Assembly: GCA_014058105.1 (NCBI GenBank) | Contig: JACGCM010001011.1 | Coordinates: 2,237,501-2,301,500 of the forward strand | DNA length: 64,000 nt | Origin: Kingdonia uniflora | Lineage: Eukaryota > Streptophyta > Magnoliopsida > Ranunculales > Circaeasteraceae | Reading direction: 5' to 3' | Shown: one piece after another, positions 55,501-64,000 of the stretch | How positions within the stretch are numbered: the stretch's first letter is position 1 | Layout of the letters: every line of letters begins with the position of its first letter | The notes under the pieces: generated by a model | Database searches by the model: none | What the model saw: the letters and a program-made list of their open reading frames with translations, nothing else | Told to the model about the DNA's origin: nothing | Made by a program: the position numbers and the translations under genes

Positions 55501-58392
55501 ACTTCACTTTTATGGGTAATTAGGGATACCCTCATCATACGAGTACACTCATCAATAAAATTCACAAAATAATGAGCTCCAGACAATGAAGGAATACGTG
55601 CAGGACCCCATACATCAGAGTGAATAATACTAAAAGGTTCTAAATTTTTATTAAAACTTGAAAAATATGTAATACGATGACTCTTAGGGAGTTTAGAAAT
55701 ATCACACTTAAACTCTAAAATACTACAATTCGAAAATAACGACGAATTTAATTTCTGAAGATACCCGAAGGAGAGATGACCCAGTTGCCGATGCCATAAC
55801 CACACATTAGCTTTTACTTCTTTAATTCCTTCAACTTTATTTACCTGATGAATTCTCTGCTCTCCATTATTAGTCAGTTCCAAATAGTAGAGATTACATT
55901 TTCTAACACCACAACCAAGAACCTACCAAGTCACTATGTCCTGAAAAATATAAAATTGAGGCCAAAACGTCACGGTACATGTAAGTGCAATAGCGATCCT
56001 ACTGACAGACAAGATATTGTACTCTAGAGCAGGAATAATAATGACAGAGTTTAATGTCAGGGATTTAGATATATCAGTGAAACCTTCTCCAATTATAGGA
56101 GAAGAACCACCATTTAATGTGTATATAGAGGTTTGGGTTGAAGGTGTAATAGATGATAATATGCTAGAATCGTTTGCCATGTGATCTGATGTACCAGTAT
56201 CAATTAACCAAGTACTATTCAAAGAATTTATAACTAAAGCACTACCTTTAGTTTTCATACCTGAGTTGGTAACATTCACTGAAGGAGGACTTTTAGTAGA
56301 ATCCTTCTTCGCAGCTATGTTCTTCTTTGGTCGCTTTGTAAAATCCCACCATTCCGGATACCCAATGACTTCATAACACTTCTGTTTTGTGTGCCCCTTC
56401 TCTCCACAGTGGGTACACTCAAGATCAAGGCGGAGAGGTCGAGTCTCTTTATGAGAATTCCAGGAATCTTGAGGTTGTCCCTTTTTATAGTTGAGTGCTA
56501 TAACTGAAGACTCAGTTAAAGGTGCTTGAGTTCCCATCACCTGTTTGTGAACTGACACCCTTCGTACTGTCTGATAAGACTTTTCCAAAGTAAGTGGTGG
56601 GTCTTTTCGAAGAATTTTACCACGCACTTGATCATACATACTATCCAATCCAGAGAGGATCATGTGAACCATAAGACGTCCTACATATTTTTGTAGGAGG
56701 GCGATAAACTCAACACTTCCTCCTTTCACCGTGTTGCGCTGGTCAATCTCTTGAAAAATTGATGCTAATTCATCATAATAAGTCGCAAGAGATAGATCAG
56801 TTTGTTTTGTTAAGAAACACTTCCTATGCAACTCAAAGATTTGAGTTTCATCAGATGTGTCGGTATACATAGCTTCAAGAGAGTCCCAAACTTCCTTCGC
56901 AGTTTCCAAATAAACATACCTGTTCATTAGTGTTATGGACATTGAATCACACAACCATCCCTTAACCTTATTGTTCTCCGAGCACCAATTTTGATACCCT
57001 TCACTCCCTTCTGCAGGCTTCATTTTAGTACTACTGATGTACCCCCATATCTTTCGACCATTAATACGCATCTTCATGACCTTTGACCAAAGGGTGTAAT
57101 TATTCTCATTCAGGGTATTGCCAGTTAGGAAGGGTGCATCGATGAGGTTATGAATAATGTGAGGATTAGGGTTTGAGTTTGATGATACCATTGTTGTATC
57201 ATCATTAGAACCCATTGGTCGAACTGCTAAAGTGATTTTTATGGTATCTGCTACAGTAACTTCGAACTGCTACAGTGATTTCCTGGTATCTGCTACAGTA
57301 CTTCGAACTTCGCAATAGAATTAAGCTTCGTGACAGCAATTCGCAACGGAATTCATTTCAATTCAATTCGAAAGAACCAGGTTCAATTATCGAACCCGCT
57401 CTGATGCCATGTAGAAACTAATACAAAGAATAAGAGATTCGAGAATGACGTACTTATTATTATTCGATTATTACAATGAAAGAAGACTTTCTCCTTATAT
57501 AGTTACAATTACTTGGGCGCTAAGTAAAAATATCCTATATTTAGAGAATTCTATATTTAGTATATATATATATATATATATATCTTATAATATCTATATT
57601 CTATATTCAACACACCTCGAAGAAGTTTGGCAGTAAATATAATGGGTCTAAAACTGACAAGGTGAGATCGCTTTTGCTTTATAAATACACATATCAATGA
57701 AATTGCTGCTATATGAATCTTTAGATTAGTATCATTAATGTATTAAATTTTTCTTCAATAAAGCCAAAGTGATAAACATGGGCTAAACATTTTATTTAAC
57801 ATAATATACGTGCCATGATAAAAGTCGCTTTCCGATTACTCATGATCAATCTAAATATGGTTAGGTCATCAAAGGTAGGTTAAAAGCTCTTGTATAGTTT
57901 GTAATAAGATGTTCTTTTTTTTCTTTTTTTCTTTTTTTCTTTTTTTCTTTTTTTCTTTTTTTTTATGACAGATGACCTATCTTATTATATCTTATTGCCA
58001 TCCTGATATCTGTCCGCTAATATTTAGATTGATAATGAGGATTGCATTTTCTTGAGGATTGCAATAACCCAATTATCTTTTTGGCAATAGCCCAATTACT
58101 TGAGGATTGCATTTTCTTGTAGATTAAAATTAATTGGCCAAATGAGTACCTGACAACCATAAGCTGGTACGAGGGCAAAGACAGGATAACATACGGAATC
58201 CCTTGTATAAGATCCCTTTGTTTCTTTACTAACAAGAATCGTTATGGCCCATATAGTACCGAAGAAGGCAATTATTTTTCTCTTCCAGTGAAAGGAGGAG
58301 TCATTGTAGGTTTTCACAGAAGTTGTGGTGCGTATCTTGACTCCATTGGTATTTACTTGAAGCCCGTCTCTTCGCTTTCAGAGACAAAATAG
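52520..58392 (+). CDS. Jacalin-related lectin gene, exon 1 split by copia 2
   Basis: Exon 1 starts at ATG 52520 ([14 protein letters not shown], then [14 protein letters not shown]). It is cut at 52679 by a copia element and resumes at 57618 in frame when one CACCT duplication is used. It ends at 57661 before a GTGAGA donor. The intron ends TTTTCTTGTAG at 58122. Exon 2 (58123-58392) is in phase and ends [20 protein letters not shown], the classic jacalin C-terminus. Together they give 157 codons without a stop, a normal single jacalin domain. Jacalin lectins bind mannose or galactose glycans, and plant members act in storage, defence and stress. There is no signal peptide, so cytosolic or nuclear location is likely. 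With the insertion present, the protein cannot be made intact. Confidence 0.88.
52675..52679. repeat. Left target duplication of copia 2 (CACCT)
   Basis: CACCT is repeated exactly at 57613-57617 after the right LTR. Confidence 0.95.
52680..52868 (-). repeat. 3' LTR of copia 2
   Basis: Runs from TGTAGAAACTA to ATATTCAACA on the plus strand; matches 57410-57612 apart from scattered changes and a contracted TA tract. Confidence 0.92.
52987..55919 (-). pseudogene. pol of copia 2 (integrase, RT, RNase H)
   Basis: Same frame as gag down to about 54200. The pre-integrase [11 protein letters not shown] is near 55800. Integrase includes [23 protein letters not shown] and P-Q-Q-N-K-L-A-E-R near 55310. 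RT starts C-R-W-I-F-T-V-K near 54280. After a TAG (about 54201) and a one-base shift near 54180 it continues with [20 protein letters not shown] and an intact V-Y-V-D-D-M-V-V (about 53855-53830). RNase H has [15 protein letters not shown] and C-D-N-K-A-A near 53125. Remaining breaks are stops near 55267, 53879 and 53558. Confidence 0.88.
55923..57215 (-). CDS. gag and protease start of copia 2
   Basis: A 430-codon open frame starts at the ATG (57215) 195 bp inside the 5' LTR edge. It has D-A-P-F-L-T-G-N and N-Y-T-L-W-S-K near residues 27-45 (UBN2 gag start), W-D-S-L-E-A-M-Y near 110, and a CCHC knuckle [14 protein letters not shown] near residue 270. Aspartic protease begins at [11 protein letters not shown] near residue 337, with the catalytic D-T-G present. 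A single TAG at 55922-55920 ends the frame; integrase sequence continues in the same frame beyond it. In an active copia the whole gag-pol is one polyprotein, so the TAG is a disabling mutation. Gag itself is complete and could be expressed. Confidence 0.88.
   Translation of the reverse strand: MGSNDDTTMVSSNSNPNPHIIHNLIDAPFLTGNTLNENNYTLWSKVMKMRINGRKIWGYISSTKMKPAEGSEGYQNWCSENNKVKGWLCDSMSITLMNRYVYLETAKEVWDSLEAMYTDTSDETQIFELHRKCFLTKQTDLSLATYYDELASIFQEIDQRNTVKGGSVEFIALLQKYVGRLMVHMILSGLDSMYDQVRGKILRKDPPLTLEKSYQTVRRVSVHKQVMGTQAPLTESSVIALNYKKGQPQDSWNSHKETRPLRLDLECTHCGEKGHTKQKCYEVIGYPEWWDFTKRPKKNIAAKKDSTKSPPSVNVTNSGMKTKGSALVINSLNSTWLIDTGTSDHMANDSSILSSITPSTQTSIYTLNGGSSPIIGEGFTDISKSLTLNSVIIIPALEYNILSVSRIAIALTCTVTFWPQFYIFQDIVTW
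57410..57612 (-). repeat. 5' LTR of copia 2
   Basis: Runs from TGTAGAAACTA to ATATTCAACA on the plus strand. It contains an expanded (TA)n run at about 57559-57582 that is absent from the other LTR. Confidence 0.92.
57914..57964. repeat. (CTTTTTTT)n microsatellite in the lectin intron
   Basis: About six repeats of C followed by 7-8 T within the intron between lectin exons 1 and 2. A long pyrimidine tract here may influence splicing; that is inference. Confidence 0.95.
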
Positions 58393-58511
58393 GTTTAAAG
58401 AACATTTTTATTAAGTTCCAATATTCTAATATTTTTACATATAGCTCAGTTGTAAATTCCAAGTTCTAAATCTATACATGACTGGTACCTATAAAATTTT
58501 AATCTTTCTAG

Positions 58512-58746
58512 TCAGGTTCTGCTAATTATTAGTGGTGTTGGACCAGGAGGAGCTAAGCCTTGTAATCCAAGGGATGATGGTGTTTTCTCGGGTATCAAGC
58601 AAATTTACGTCGATAAAGCAAATGCTTTAGTTCAGTCTCTCGTGCCTGAAGACGGAAAAAGGAATCTACTGAAGGAAAAATCTTTCGAAGACCTAAGACA
58701 ACCGTTCATTGACTATTTTATAATTAAAAGTTCTTATGATAAATAG
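58512..58746 (+). pseudogene. Second jacalin-like domain fragment
   Basis: About 120 bp after the lectin stop, following a TTTCTAG acceptor-like site, the plus strand reads G-V-G-P-G-G-A, then R-D-D-G-V-F-S-G-I-K-Q-I-Y-V-D and S-L-V-P-E-D-G. This is the start of a jacalin domain (G-P-G-G, W/R-D-D-G, I-x-x-I). It ends at TAG 58744-58746. It may be a former second domain of a tandem jacalin gene, with the TAG at 58390 being a lost splice junction, or the remnant of a neighbouring copy. The C-terminal half of the domain is absent. A solo LTR starts 20 bp later. Confidence 0.6.
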
Positions 58747-58765
58747 ACAGCTGCTCATGACAATA

Positions 58766-59094
58766 TGATGTGACACATCCCTCATAGGATCGTTTACCCA
58801 CCGTGTGACCTATGTTTAATTAATGTTTTATATTTTATGCCTTAGCTTAAACTCTGTTGGAGAGGTTCAATATAGGCTATTAGCCGTTTCCCAATTTAAG
58901 TAAAAGTCTATTTCAATTAGAATTAGGGTTCCTAATTCTAACCCCCCTTGTGTTCTATAAAATGGGAGGTCTAAATTATTTGTTTCTTAGTTAGTTAATA
59001 CAGTTAATTCAGTTAAAGTAGTATTGTTCAGAACAAGACTACTTTAACCGGTGTTTTTCTTGATTATTGGCTTCCGCGTAATTAGTTTACATCA
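58766..59094 (+). repeat. Solo LTR with perfect target duplication
   Basis: Starts TGATGTGACACATCCC, ends TTTACATCA, and is flanked by CAATA at 58761-58765 and 59095-59099. It aligns with the LTRs of the gag-only element (shared GTTTACCCACCGTGTGACC-like and GGAGAGGTTCAAT-like blocks) but is clearly diverged. No internal sequence is attached, so it arose by LTR-LTR recombination. Confidence 0.9.
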
Positions 59095-59555
59095 CAATAT
59101 ACCAAAAAAATTCTTATAATGTTTGTAACTTATGCTGGATTTGTTATTAGTCATGTAATTTGGTTTAAGTTGAAAAGGCTATAATATGATTTTTCCAAAC
59201 CCTCCTAAAAAGTGGTTGCAAAAATCAACCCTCGTGATTGAAATTATTATCTCTGGGAAAGCTAAGCAAACTGTGAATTGATGTGGAAATAAAATTTGAT
59301 TTGTGCACATGTCCAACAATGCTAAAGAAAGAACTTAAGGCTTGTCGAGATATGCTTACAAACTTGGCTTAAAAAAAATGCCCATAAAGTTACGAGAATA
59401 ATAATAATAGCCAAAAATAAAATCTTTAACACTCCTAAATTGGGTCTTCAATTTTACATAATTAGTTCTACTTGTTAGTTCTGCTGTGTATAATCAATCC
59501 CATGTTTCAGAGCAAGAATGTGCAAGAACCTTTTACATGCACAATATTATCTTTT

Positions 59556-60229
59556 TGTTAGGAATTAGGGTAGCTAATCCCAATCTCTCGCCCAATAACG
59601 ATAAACGGAAACGCCAATTGAGAAATAAAAAGAAATCAAGACACAACGATTTACCCGCAGGAGGGAAGTGGAAAACTCTTCTAGATAAAAAAACTACTCC
59701 CCGTTAACAATCCAATATGATCAAACTGGTTACACACGATTTTCTCCAAGTTTCTCAAGCTTTGTAATGGAGTCTCTCAAATCCTAGCTCTTTAGAATTA
59801 AACTCAGACAAAAAAAGGATAGACCAACAAATAATCTAAGTTTCATTTATATACTTAGAAGACTAATTACAAACATAATGGATCTCAAGACAAACTCAAC
59901 GTCCCAGAAGAACTTCTAAAACAAGCCTACGCACATCTCGTTCGAACGACTTTAAAGTCGTTCGAACGACTTGGACGATACAAAGAATCTAACCCCAGAA
60001 ACATATAACTCGTTCAAAAGACATAAAAGCTTTCCAACGCATAAAATAACCATATCGTTTGAACAAAATTTAAGTTCGTTCGAACGACTTTGACAATTCG
60101 AGTTCACCCATAATACTTTCAATTTATGAACCTCACCATTAACTAGCTCCAATTGGACAACCTAGCTGCTAATAGGAGTTTCCACATCTAGCCTTTAGCT
60201 AGGCAAACCACAGGTTCCAACTTCCAACA
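59556..60229 (-). repeat. LTR-like sequence with TTCGAACGA motifs
   Basis: The block runs from TGTTAGGAATTAG to CTTCCAACA, an imperfect inverted pair. It contains three exact TTCGAA sites (59941-60080), including AGTCGTTCGAACGACT at 59956-59971, identical to the palindrome in the copia 1 LTR. The flanking five bases do not match (CTTTT versus CCAAA), so limits are tentative. 59100-59555 holds nothing recognisable. Confidence 0.4.
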
Positions 60230-60518
60230 CCAAATTCATACCCGAAGCTTAAAAGTTTTTTTGCTCTAGCTTTCAATTATAGGCTTGGGTTGTATAGATG
60301 CTTGTAATAAAAAAGAAAGATCTGATAAAAATTGCTAATACCTATACCCAATTTGCGGTACCTTATCCACTCAGCACGAAAGCCCTCTTGAGTCTCTGCA
60401 ACTAAGAAACACATTCCCATCCACCAGTTATATCTATAAAAAGTTTGGTGCATAAACCCAATAATTCTCCACAAATGTAGGTTTCAAGCTAATTGATTCA
60501 ATAACTTTGTATTGAACA

Positions 60519-60844
60519 TGACGTTGCACGTCCCTTATAGGGTCGTCTACCCCCGTGTGGCCTATGTTTATTTTATGCTTAGTTTATGCTCTATTGAAGA
60601 GGTCTAATGTGGGTTATTAGTAGTTTTTATTTTTTAGGTTAGTTTTCTAATTTGATAGGTTAGGGAGTTATATTAGGAGCGATCATAGGGAAACCTATGT
60701 TATAAAGGGAGAGGGTGGTATAATTTCAATATGTAGTTGTTAATAAAGTGTAAGTTGTTTTAGTAGAAAGTAGTTTTCTCTAAACCTAACAAACAATGTG
60801 GTTTTCTTACGAATCTCGCTTCCACATTCGTAGTCATCACGTCA
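60519..60844 (+). repeat. 5' LTR of gag-only element
   Basis: 326 bp, with TGACGTTGCACGTCCC at the start and ATCACGTCA at the end; TATAAAGGGAG near 60701 is TATA-like. Confidence 0.92.
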
Positions 60845-60902
60845 ATTGGTACTAGAACCAAAACTGCGTTAGAATCCAGTGTAGTCAGTTTTGAGAGCAA
60901 AG

Positions 60903-63057
60903 ATGTCTCGTGGAAGACCCGCGACAAAAAAACCTTCACTCGCTTAAGATGTGGCAAAGATATAAGAATAGGCTTGATAAGCTTGTCGAGGCTTTTGGAA
61001 AGGTAGTTTTTTTACCATCCCCCAACTACCTCTATTGGGCGTAGTAGAAGACCCCTCTTTTGAGGGAAGCATCACCGGGAGGTGCGACAATCTCAATAAT
61101 CTTTTTGCGAGCCTAGGTGTTGAAATCGAAACTTATAGTGTTATGGGAACCGTCGCCGAAGGTCCGACCATAGCAACCGGCCATCACCCAACCAGCCAGT
61201 ATGAGGAGTCTACCCAACAATACCAAGTAACACCTACGGTAGCCGCCACAATAGTAGTAGTGCTGGTAGTACTAACTAAGTCAGACCTCTTAGCTTGGGC
61301 CGCACAATAACAAGCACAAGCATACAAGGCCCAACACCAAAATCGTGATCCACTGTTGCCACACCCGAACTAGACCCAATTGGTCCAGATCCAAACTACA
61401 AAACCATACCCAATCAAACCAGATCCAGTCAGTTACAGATCTGGGTTACCCACAAGAAGTGGGAACCCAACCTAAAACTTGTGGGCTCGATGGGTCAAGC
61501 TTCACCACTCACTTCAAGGACCAGACTTTGAAGGAATAAACCCATTGTGGTGGGAACCCCATGATGGTGCGACTGCTGGCAACCTCCTCGACGAGCACGA
61601 CCAACATCCCCTACCCCGGTTAACCCTCTAACAACGTCAACACCAATAGAGGCTGTCGGTCAAGAAAGAGCTTCCCTTCCCGTAGGTTTTAGACGGCCGA
61701 ACCCCGAGCTACTCCAACATGGTCGACTGAAGACTTCGACTTTCCAGCCTTACCAAATGGAGGCTGGCTTGCTGACTGTAACACGGACTAGCTGACAGGT
61801 ACCACCACTGGAGGCAGCTTAGTTGCACGTTCTTGGAGCATCCCTCCCGCCGATCGACTTATACCGTGACAACCCCTATACCGACACCGATAAGCAACCT
61901 ACACTGGGGACGAATCCTAAGTATCGATTTGAGTTCCCAACACACTACGACGGGAGACGTAAAACTATGGGTTCTCGTTATATGCAGACTGGAGAGAGAA
62001 AGAGAAGCAATTCAACGGGAAACATGGGCCGTGGTTCTCACCTCCTGGTTGACACCTTATTGTGTGACTGTTATCGACAACATCTACTTGGTTCACCTCC
62101 CCGTCCACCAAGGCACCCGTATGCTACAACTTGGCAAGATGATGAGTACAGTTCAGACTATAAGGAAGAACAATGACCACAACCACGACGAAGGGGTAAA
62201 GGCAATGACATTGAAGCCTTGACCAAAGCTATTTTGAAATAGACGCATGATGTTCACCATAAAGTGCCAGAGTTCAATAGAAAATCTGACGCAGACGTCT
62301 TTACCGAGTGGTTGGATAAGGTTGGGCGTATATTCAACTACATAAAGTATGGCGATCCAAAAAAAGATATGATCATTGAGTCCCGCCTTACTGGTTTTGT
62401 TCTCACCTAGTAGAATAGTGTCCAGCAGACAAGGCGTATATCGAGTTACCGCCCCATAGCAAAATGGTAGAAAATACAGAGAGAGCTGAAAGAGATGTTC
62501 ATCTCTATGAACTATAACGAAGTTACATTTGGGAAACTGCAGTCCCTCAAAATGGGTCTCTTCTCCCTTAATGATTATACAGATCAGTTTTATCTCCTTG
62601 AAGCACGTGCACGACTCCATGATACTGAGCAACAGCAGGTATTAGGTACAAGAATGGGTTGGCGAAGAAATTATAAGAGGCAACCGCACTTCAGCCTATC
62701 TTTTGCCTAGCAAAGATTATACAGTTGGCCAAACAGGTGAGTGAGCTAGATGCACAGTATTACCCTCCGGTGCCAGGTGCAACACCAGCCACTCCAGCTG
62801 TTCCATCTTTCACTGCACCGCGTACCTTTGTTTTGGGTAACTGTTATGGATGTGGCAAACTGGGGTACTAGAAACATAATTGTCTTGTATTTGTTAAAAA
62901 AGTCGGTTTAATCGTGGATGGTATGCGAGACAATGTGATAGCAACAGTTCAACGCGTTTTGTAGGATGAAGACGAAGAAGATTTTGATATGCACACTACA
63001 TTCATGCGTGAGTCCTCTGGCGCACCGCTCACTTGATTTCGTGGACGAAATCTTATC
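60903..63057 (+). pseudogene. gag of the gag-only element
   Basis: ATG at 60903 (M-S-R-G-R-P) starts a degenerate frame. Around 62265-62350 it reads E-F-N-R-K-S-D-A-D-V-F-T-E-W-L-D-K-V, the start of the gypsy gag core. At 62490-62640 it continues M-N-Y-N-E-V-T-F-G-K-L-Q-S-L and Y-T-D-Q-F-Y-L-L-E-A. A knuckle C-Y-G-C-G-K-L-G-Y-stop-K-H-N-C lies near 62848-62886, with Tyr at the His position region and a TAG inside. The end, F-R-G-R-N-L near 63040, resembles the last residues of gypsy polyproteins, suggesting that pol was deleted between about 62990 and 63020. Many stops and shifts occur. Confidence 0.72.
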
Positions 63058-63069
63058 AGACAGAGGGTT

Positions 63070-63396
63070 TGACGTGGCACGTCCCTTATAGGGTCGTCTA
63101 CCCCCGTGTGACCTATGTTTATTTTATGCTTAGCTTATGCTCTATTGGAGAGGTCTAATGTGGGTTATTAGCAGTTTCTATTTTTTAGATTAGTTTCCTA
63201 ATTGGATAGGTCAGGGGAGTTATAGTAGGAGTGATCCTAAGGAAACCTAAGTTATGAAGGGAGAGGGTGGTGTAATTTCAATATGCAGTTGTTAATGAAG
63301 TCTAAGTTGTTTTAGTAGAAGGTAGTTTTCTCTAAACCTAACAAACAACGTGGTTTTCTTATGAATCTCGCTTCCGCGTTCGTAGTCATCACGTGA
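63070..63396 (+). repeat. 3' LTR of gag-only element
   Basis: 327 bp, very similar to the 5' LTR apart from scattered substitutions. Confidence 0.92.
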
Positions 63397-63401
63397 GAAC
63401 A

Positions 63402-63819
63402 CTTTAATATTGAGAAATGAATCATGCATGTCAAATTAGAGATGTCAAAAGGCTATTGAGTTTAATACACCACCATTGATTTGAATCCACGAGGACGATG
63501 AAAGATTGGAATTTGATAAATTCATTGTCCTAAATTTATTTCAAAGATTTATTGAATCATCACAAGGTAAAACGGTACTCTAAAAATGAGATTGAACTAA
63601 ATTACATAAAAATTGAAAAACGATAGTTAGAAAGTCCGGGCGTCGGGTAGAAACTCCAATCGGGCAACCTAGTTTTAGACATGAATTGGTAACCCTATAT
63701 GGCTATTAATCATGATATCCGGTTCACCCTTTTTAGCTTTCGTTATCTTCAGTCTTCCTCACCTGGACTATTATTTTGGCACAATGGTTCACTTTTTGAA
63801 ACAGTTTATTTTTGGCAGA
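63402..63819. other. Non-coding interval before the right-edge kinase
   Basis: AT-rich; no feature recognised. It may include the 3' UTR of the minus-strand kinase piece. Confidence 0.4.
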
Positions 63820-64000
63820 TTATAGGATCGAACATCCCTTGCGGCCTTCGAGCATGTCAACCACCTGCCGCATATCACGCCTCTTCATAGGATCCTCTTC
63901 AAGACACCATAGAGCGGCATGAAGTAAAGTACATGCTTCCTGCTCATTAAATTTCCTGTCCTTCATAAGTCGTTTATCAATCTTATCCTCTAATTTTCTT
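63820..64000 (-). CDS. Receptor-like kinase C-terminus, continues beyond the right edge
   Basis: From the window edge the minus strand reads K-L-E-D-K-I-D-K-R-L-M, then E-Q-E-A-C-T-L-L-H-A-A-L-W-C-L-E-E-D-P and V-V-D-M-L-E-G before a TAA at 63822-63820. This is the C-lobe end (subdomain XI) of a plant RLK. The conserved R-P is R-R here. The visible 59 codons are open. Its W-C-L-E-E-D-P block is closer to a working kinase than fragments 1 and 2, and the tail is shorter. Whether the gene is intact depends on sequence outside the window. Confidence 0.75.
   Translation of the reverse strand, partial: RKLEDKIDKRLMKDRKFNEQEACTLLHAALWCLEEDPMKRRDMRQVVDMLEGRKGCSIL

Larger units (their letters stand above)
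52680..57612 (-). mobile_element. Ty1/copia element 2, inserted in the lectin exon
   Basis: Minus-strand element of 4933 bp with short LTRs (52680-52868 and 57410-57612), TGTTG...CTACA ends in element orientation, and perfect CACCT duplications. A primer-binding site TGGCATCAGAGCGGGTTC is next to the 5' LTR (57409-57392). gag-pol is in copia order, with only one frameshift and a handful of stops. By eye the LTRs differ at about nine substitutions over about 165 alignable bases plus a TA-repeat length change. It is the youngest-looking retroelement in the window together with the gag-only element. Confidence 0.95.
60519..63396 (+). mobile_element. Gag-only LTR retrotransposon (TR-GAG-like)
   Basis: LTRs at 60519-60844 and 63070-63396 start TGACGTTG or TGACGTGG and end CACGTCA or CACGTGA. 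Perfect duplications GAACA lie at 60514-60518 and 63397-63401. A primer-binding-like site TTGGTACTAGAACC follows the 5' LTR and CAGACAGAGGG precedes the 3' LTR. The 2.2 kb interior encodes only a gypsy-type gag plus knuckle. Protease, RT and integrase are absent, so it would depend on proteins from another element. Confidence 0.9.

Noticed and set aside
59486..59707. Plus-strand Lys-rich 73-codon ORF
   Set aside because: No motif; it overlaps an LTR-like sequence and is flanked by non-coding AT-rich DNA.
61823..62222. Two overlapping plus-strand ORFs in the gag-only element as separate genes
   Set aside because: They are alternative frames of the degenerate gag region; neither has an independent motif.
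63699..63890. Plus-strand 63-codon ORF at the right edge
   Set aside because: It is antisense to a clear receptor-kinase C-terminus on the minus strand and shows no motif of its own.

Overview
The window is nuclear DNA of a flowering plant, most likely a dicot. The evidence is spliced genes with GT-AG introns, AT-rich spacers, plant LTR retrotransposons primed with initiator-Met-tRNA-like sites, MULE, hAT and CACTA-like DNA transposons, and fragments of plant receptor-like kinases and a jacalin-type lectin. There is no bacterial, organellar or viral gene organisation. Almost all coding capacity belongs to decayed, nested mobile elements. The only non-transposon gene that still reads well is a jacalin-related lectin, and it is split by a retrotransposon. 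I read everything by eye; no database search was possible.

Layout, left to right. 1-6.8 kb: 3' end of a Tat-like Ty3/gypsy element (pol tail, long antisense ORF remnants, LTR) followed by a second LTR piece. 6.9-7.3 kb: tail of a receptor-like kinase (RLK), minus strand. 7.5-8.3 kb: a fold-back element and a Myb-like fragment. 8969-14525: a Ty1/copia element with both LTRs and a 4-of-5 target duplication. 14.7-22.0 kb: a second RLK pseudogene on the minus strand, cut by a 6.1 kb MULE (15024-21141) with long terminal inverted repeats, a mudrA-like transposase and a convergent zinc-finger gene.

22.97-35.4 kb: a second MULE transposase gene (minus strand) interrupted by a CACTA-like element (23280-30353) that carries exons of a Raf-like kinase, and by a hAT element (30409-33936) with a perfect 8-bp target duplication. 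35.85-39.3 kb: 5' part of a minus-strand Ty3/gypsy element. 39.3-46.8 kb: a copia element split by the 3' part of a second Tat-like element with antisense ORFs. 46893-50219: an internally deleted gypsy element with a perfect 5-bp duplication. 50.97-51.6 kb: RNase H end of a LINE-like element. 52.3-58.4 kb: the jacalin-lectin gene with a copia insertion (52680-57612, perfect 5-bp duplication) inside exon 1. 58.5-63.4 kb: a second jacalin-like fragment, a solo LTR and a gag-only LTR element (60519-63396), the last two with perfect duplications. 63.8-64 kb: another RLK tail running off the right edge.

How it fits together: several insertions can be ordered because the host reading frame resumes across the target-site duplication (hAT into MULE 2; copia into the lectin gene). 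All RLK pieces lie on the minus strand and two share the same C-terminal tail, which suggests an old tandem RLK cluster broken up by transposons. Points most worth a second look are the split lectin gene, the three-deep DNA-transposon nest, the MULE with its convergent zinc-finger gene, the Raf-kinase-carrying CACTA-like element, and TTCGAA palindrome arrays shared by unrelated LTRs.
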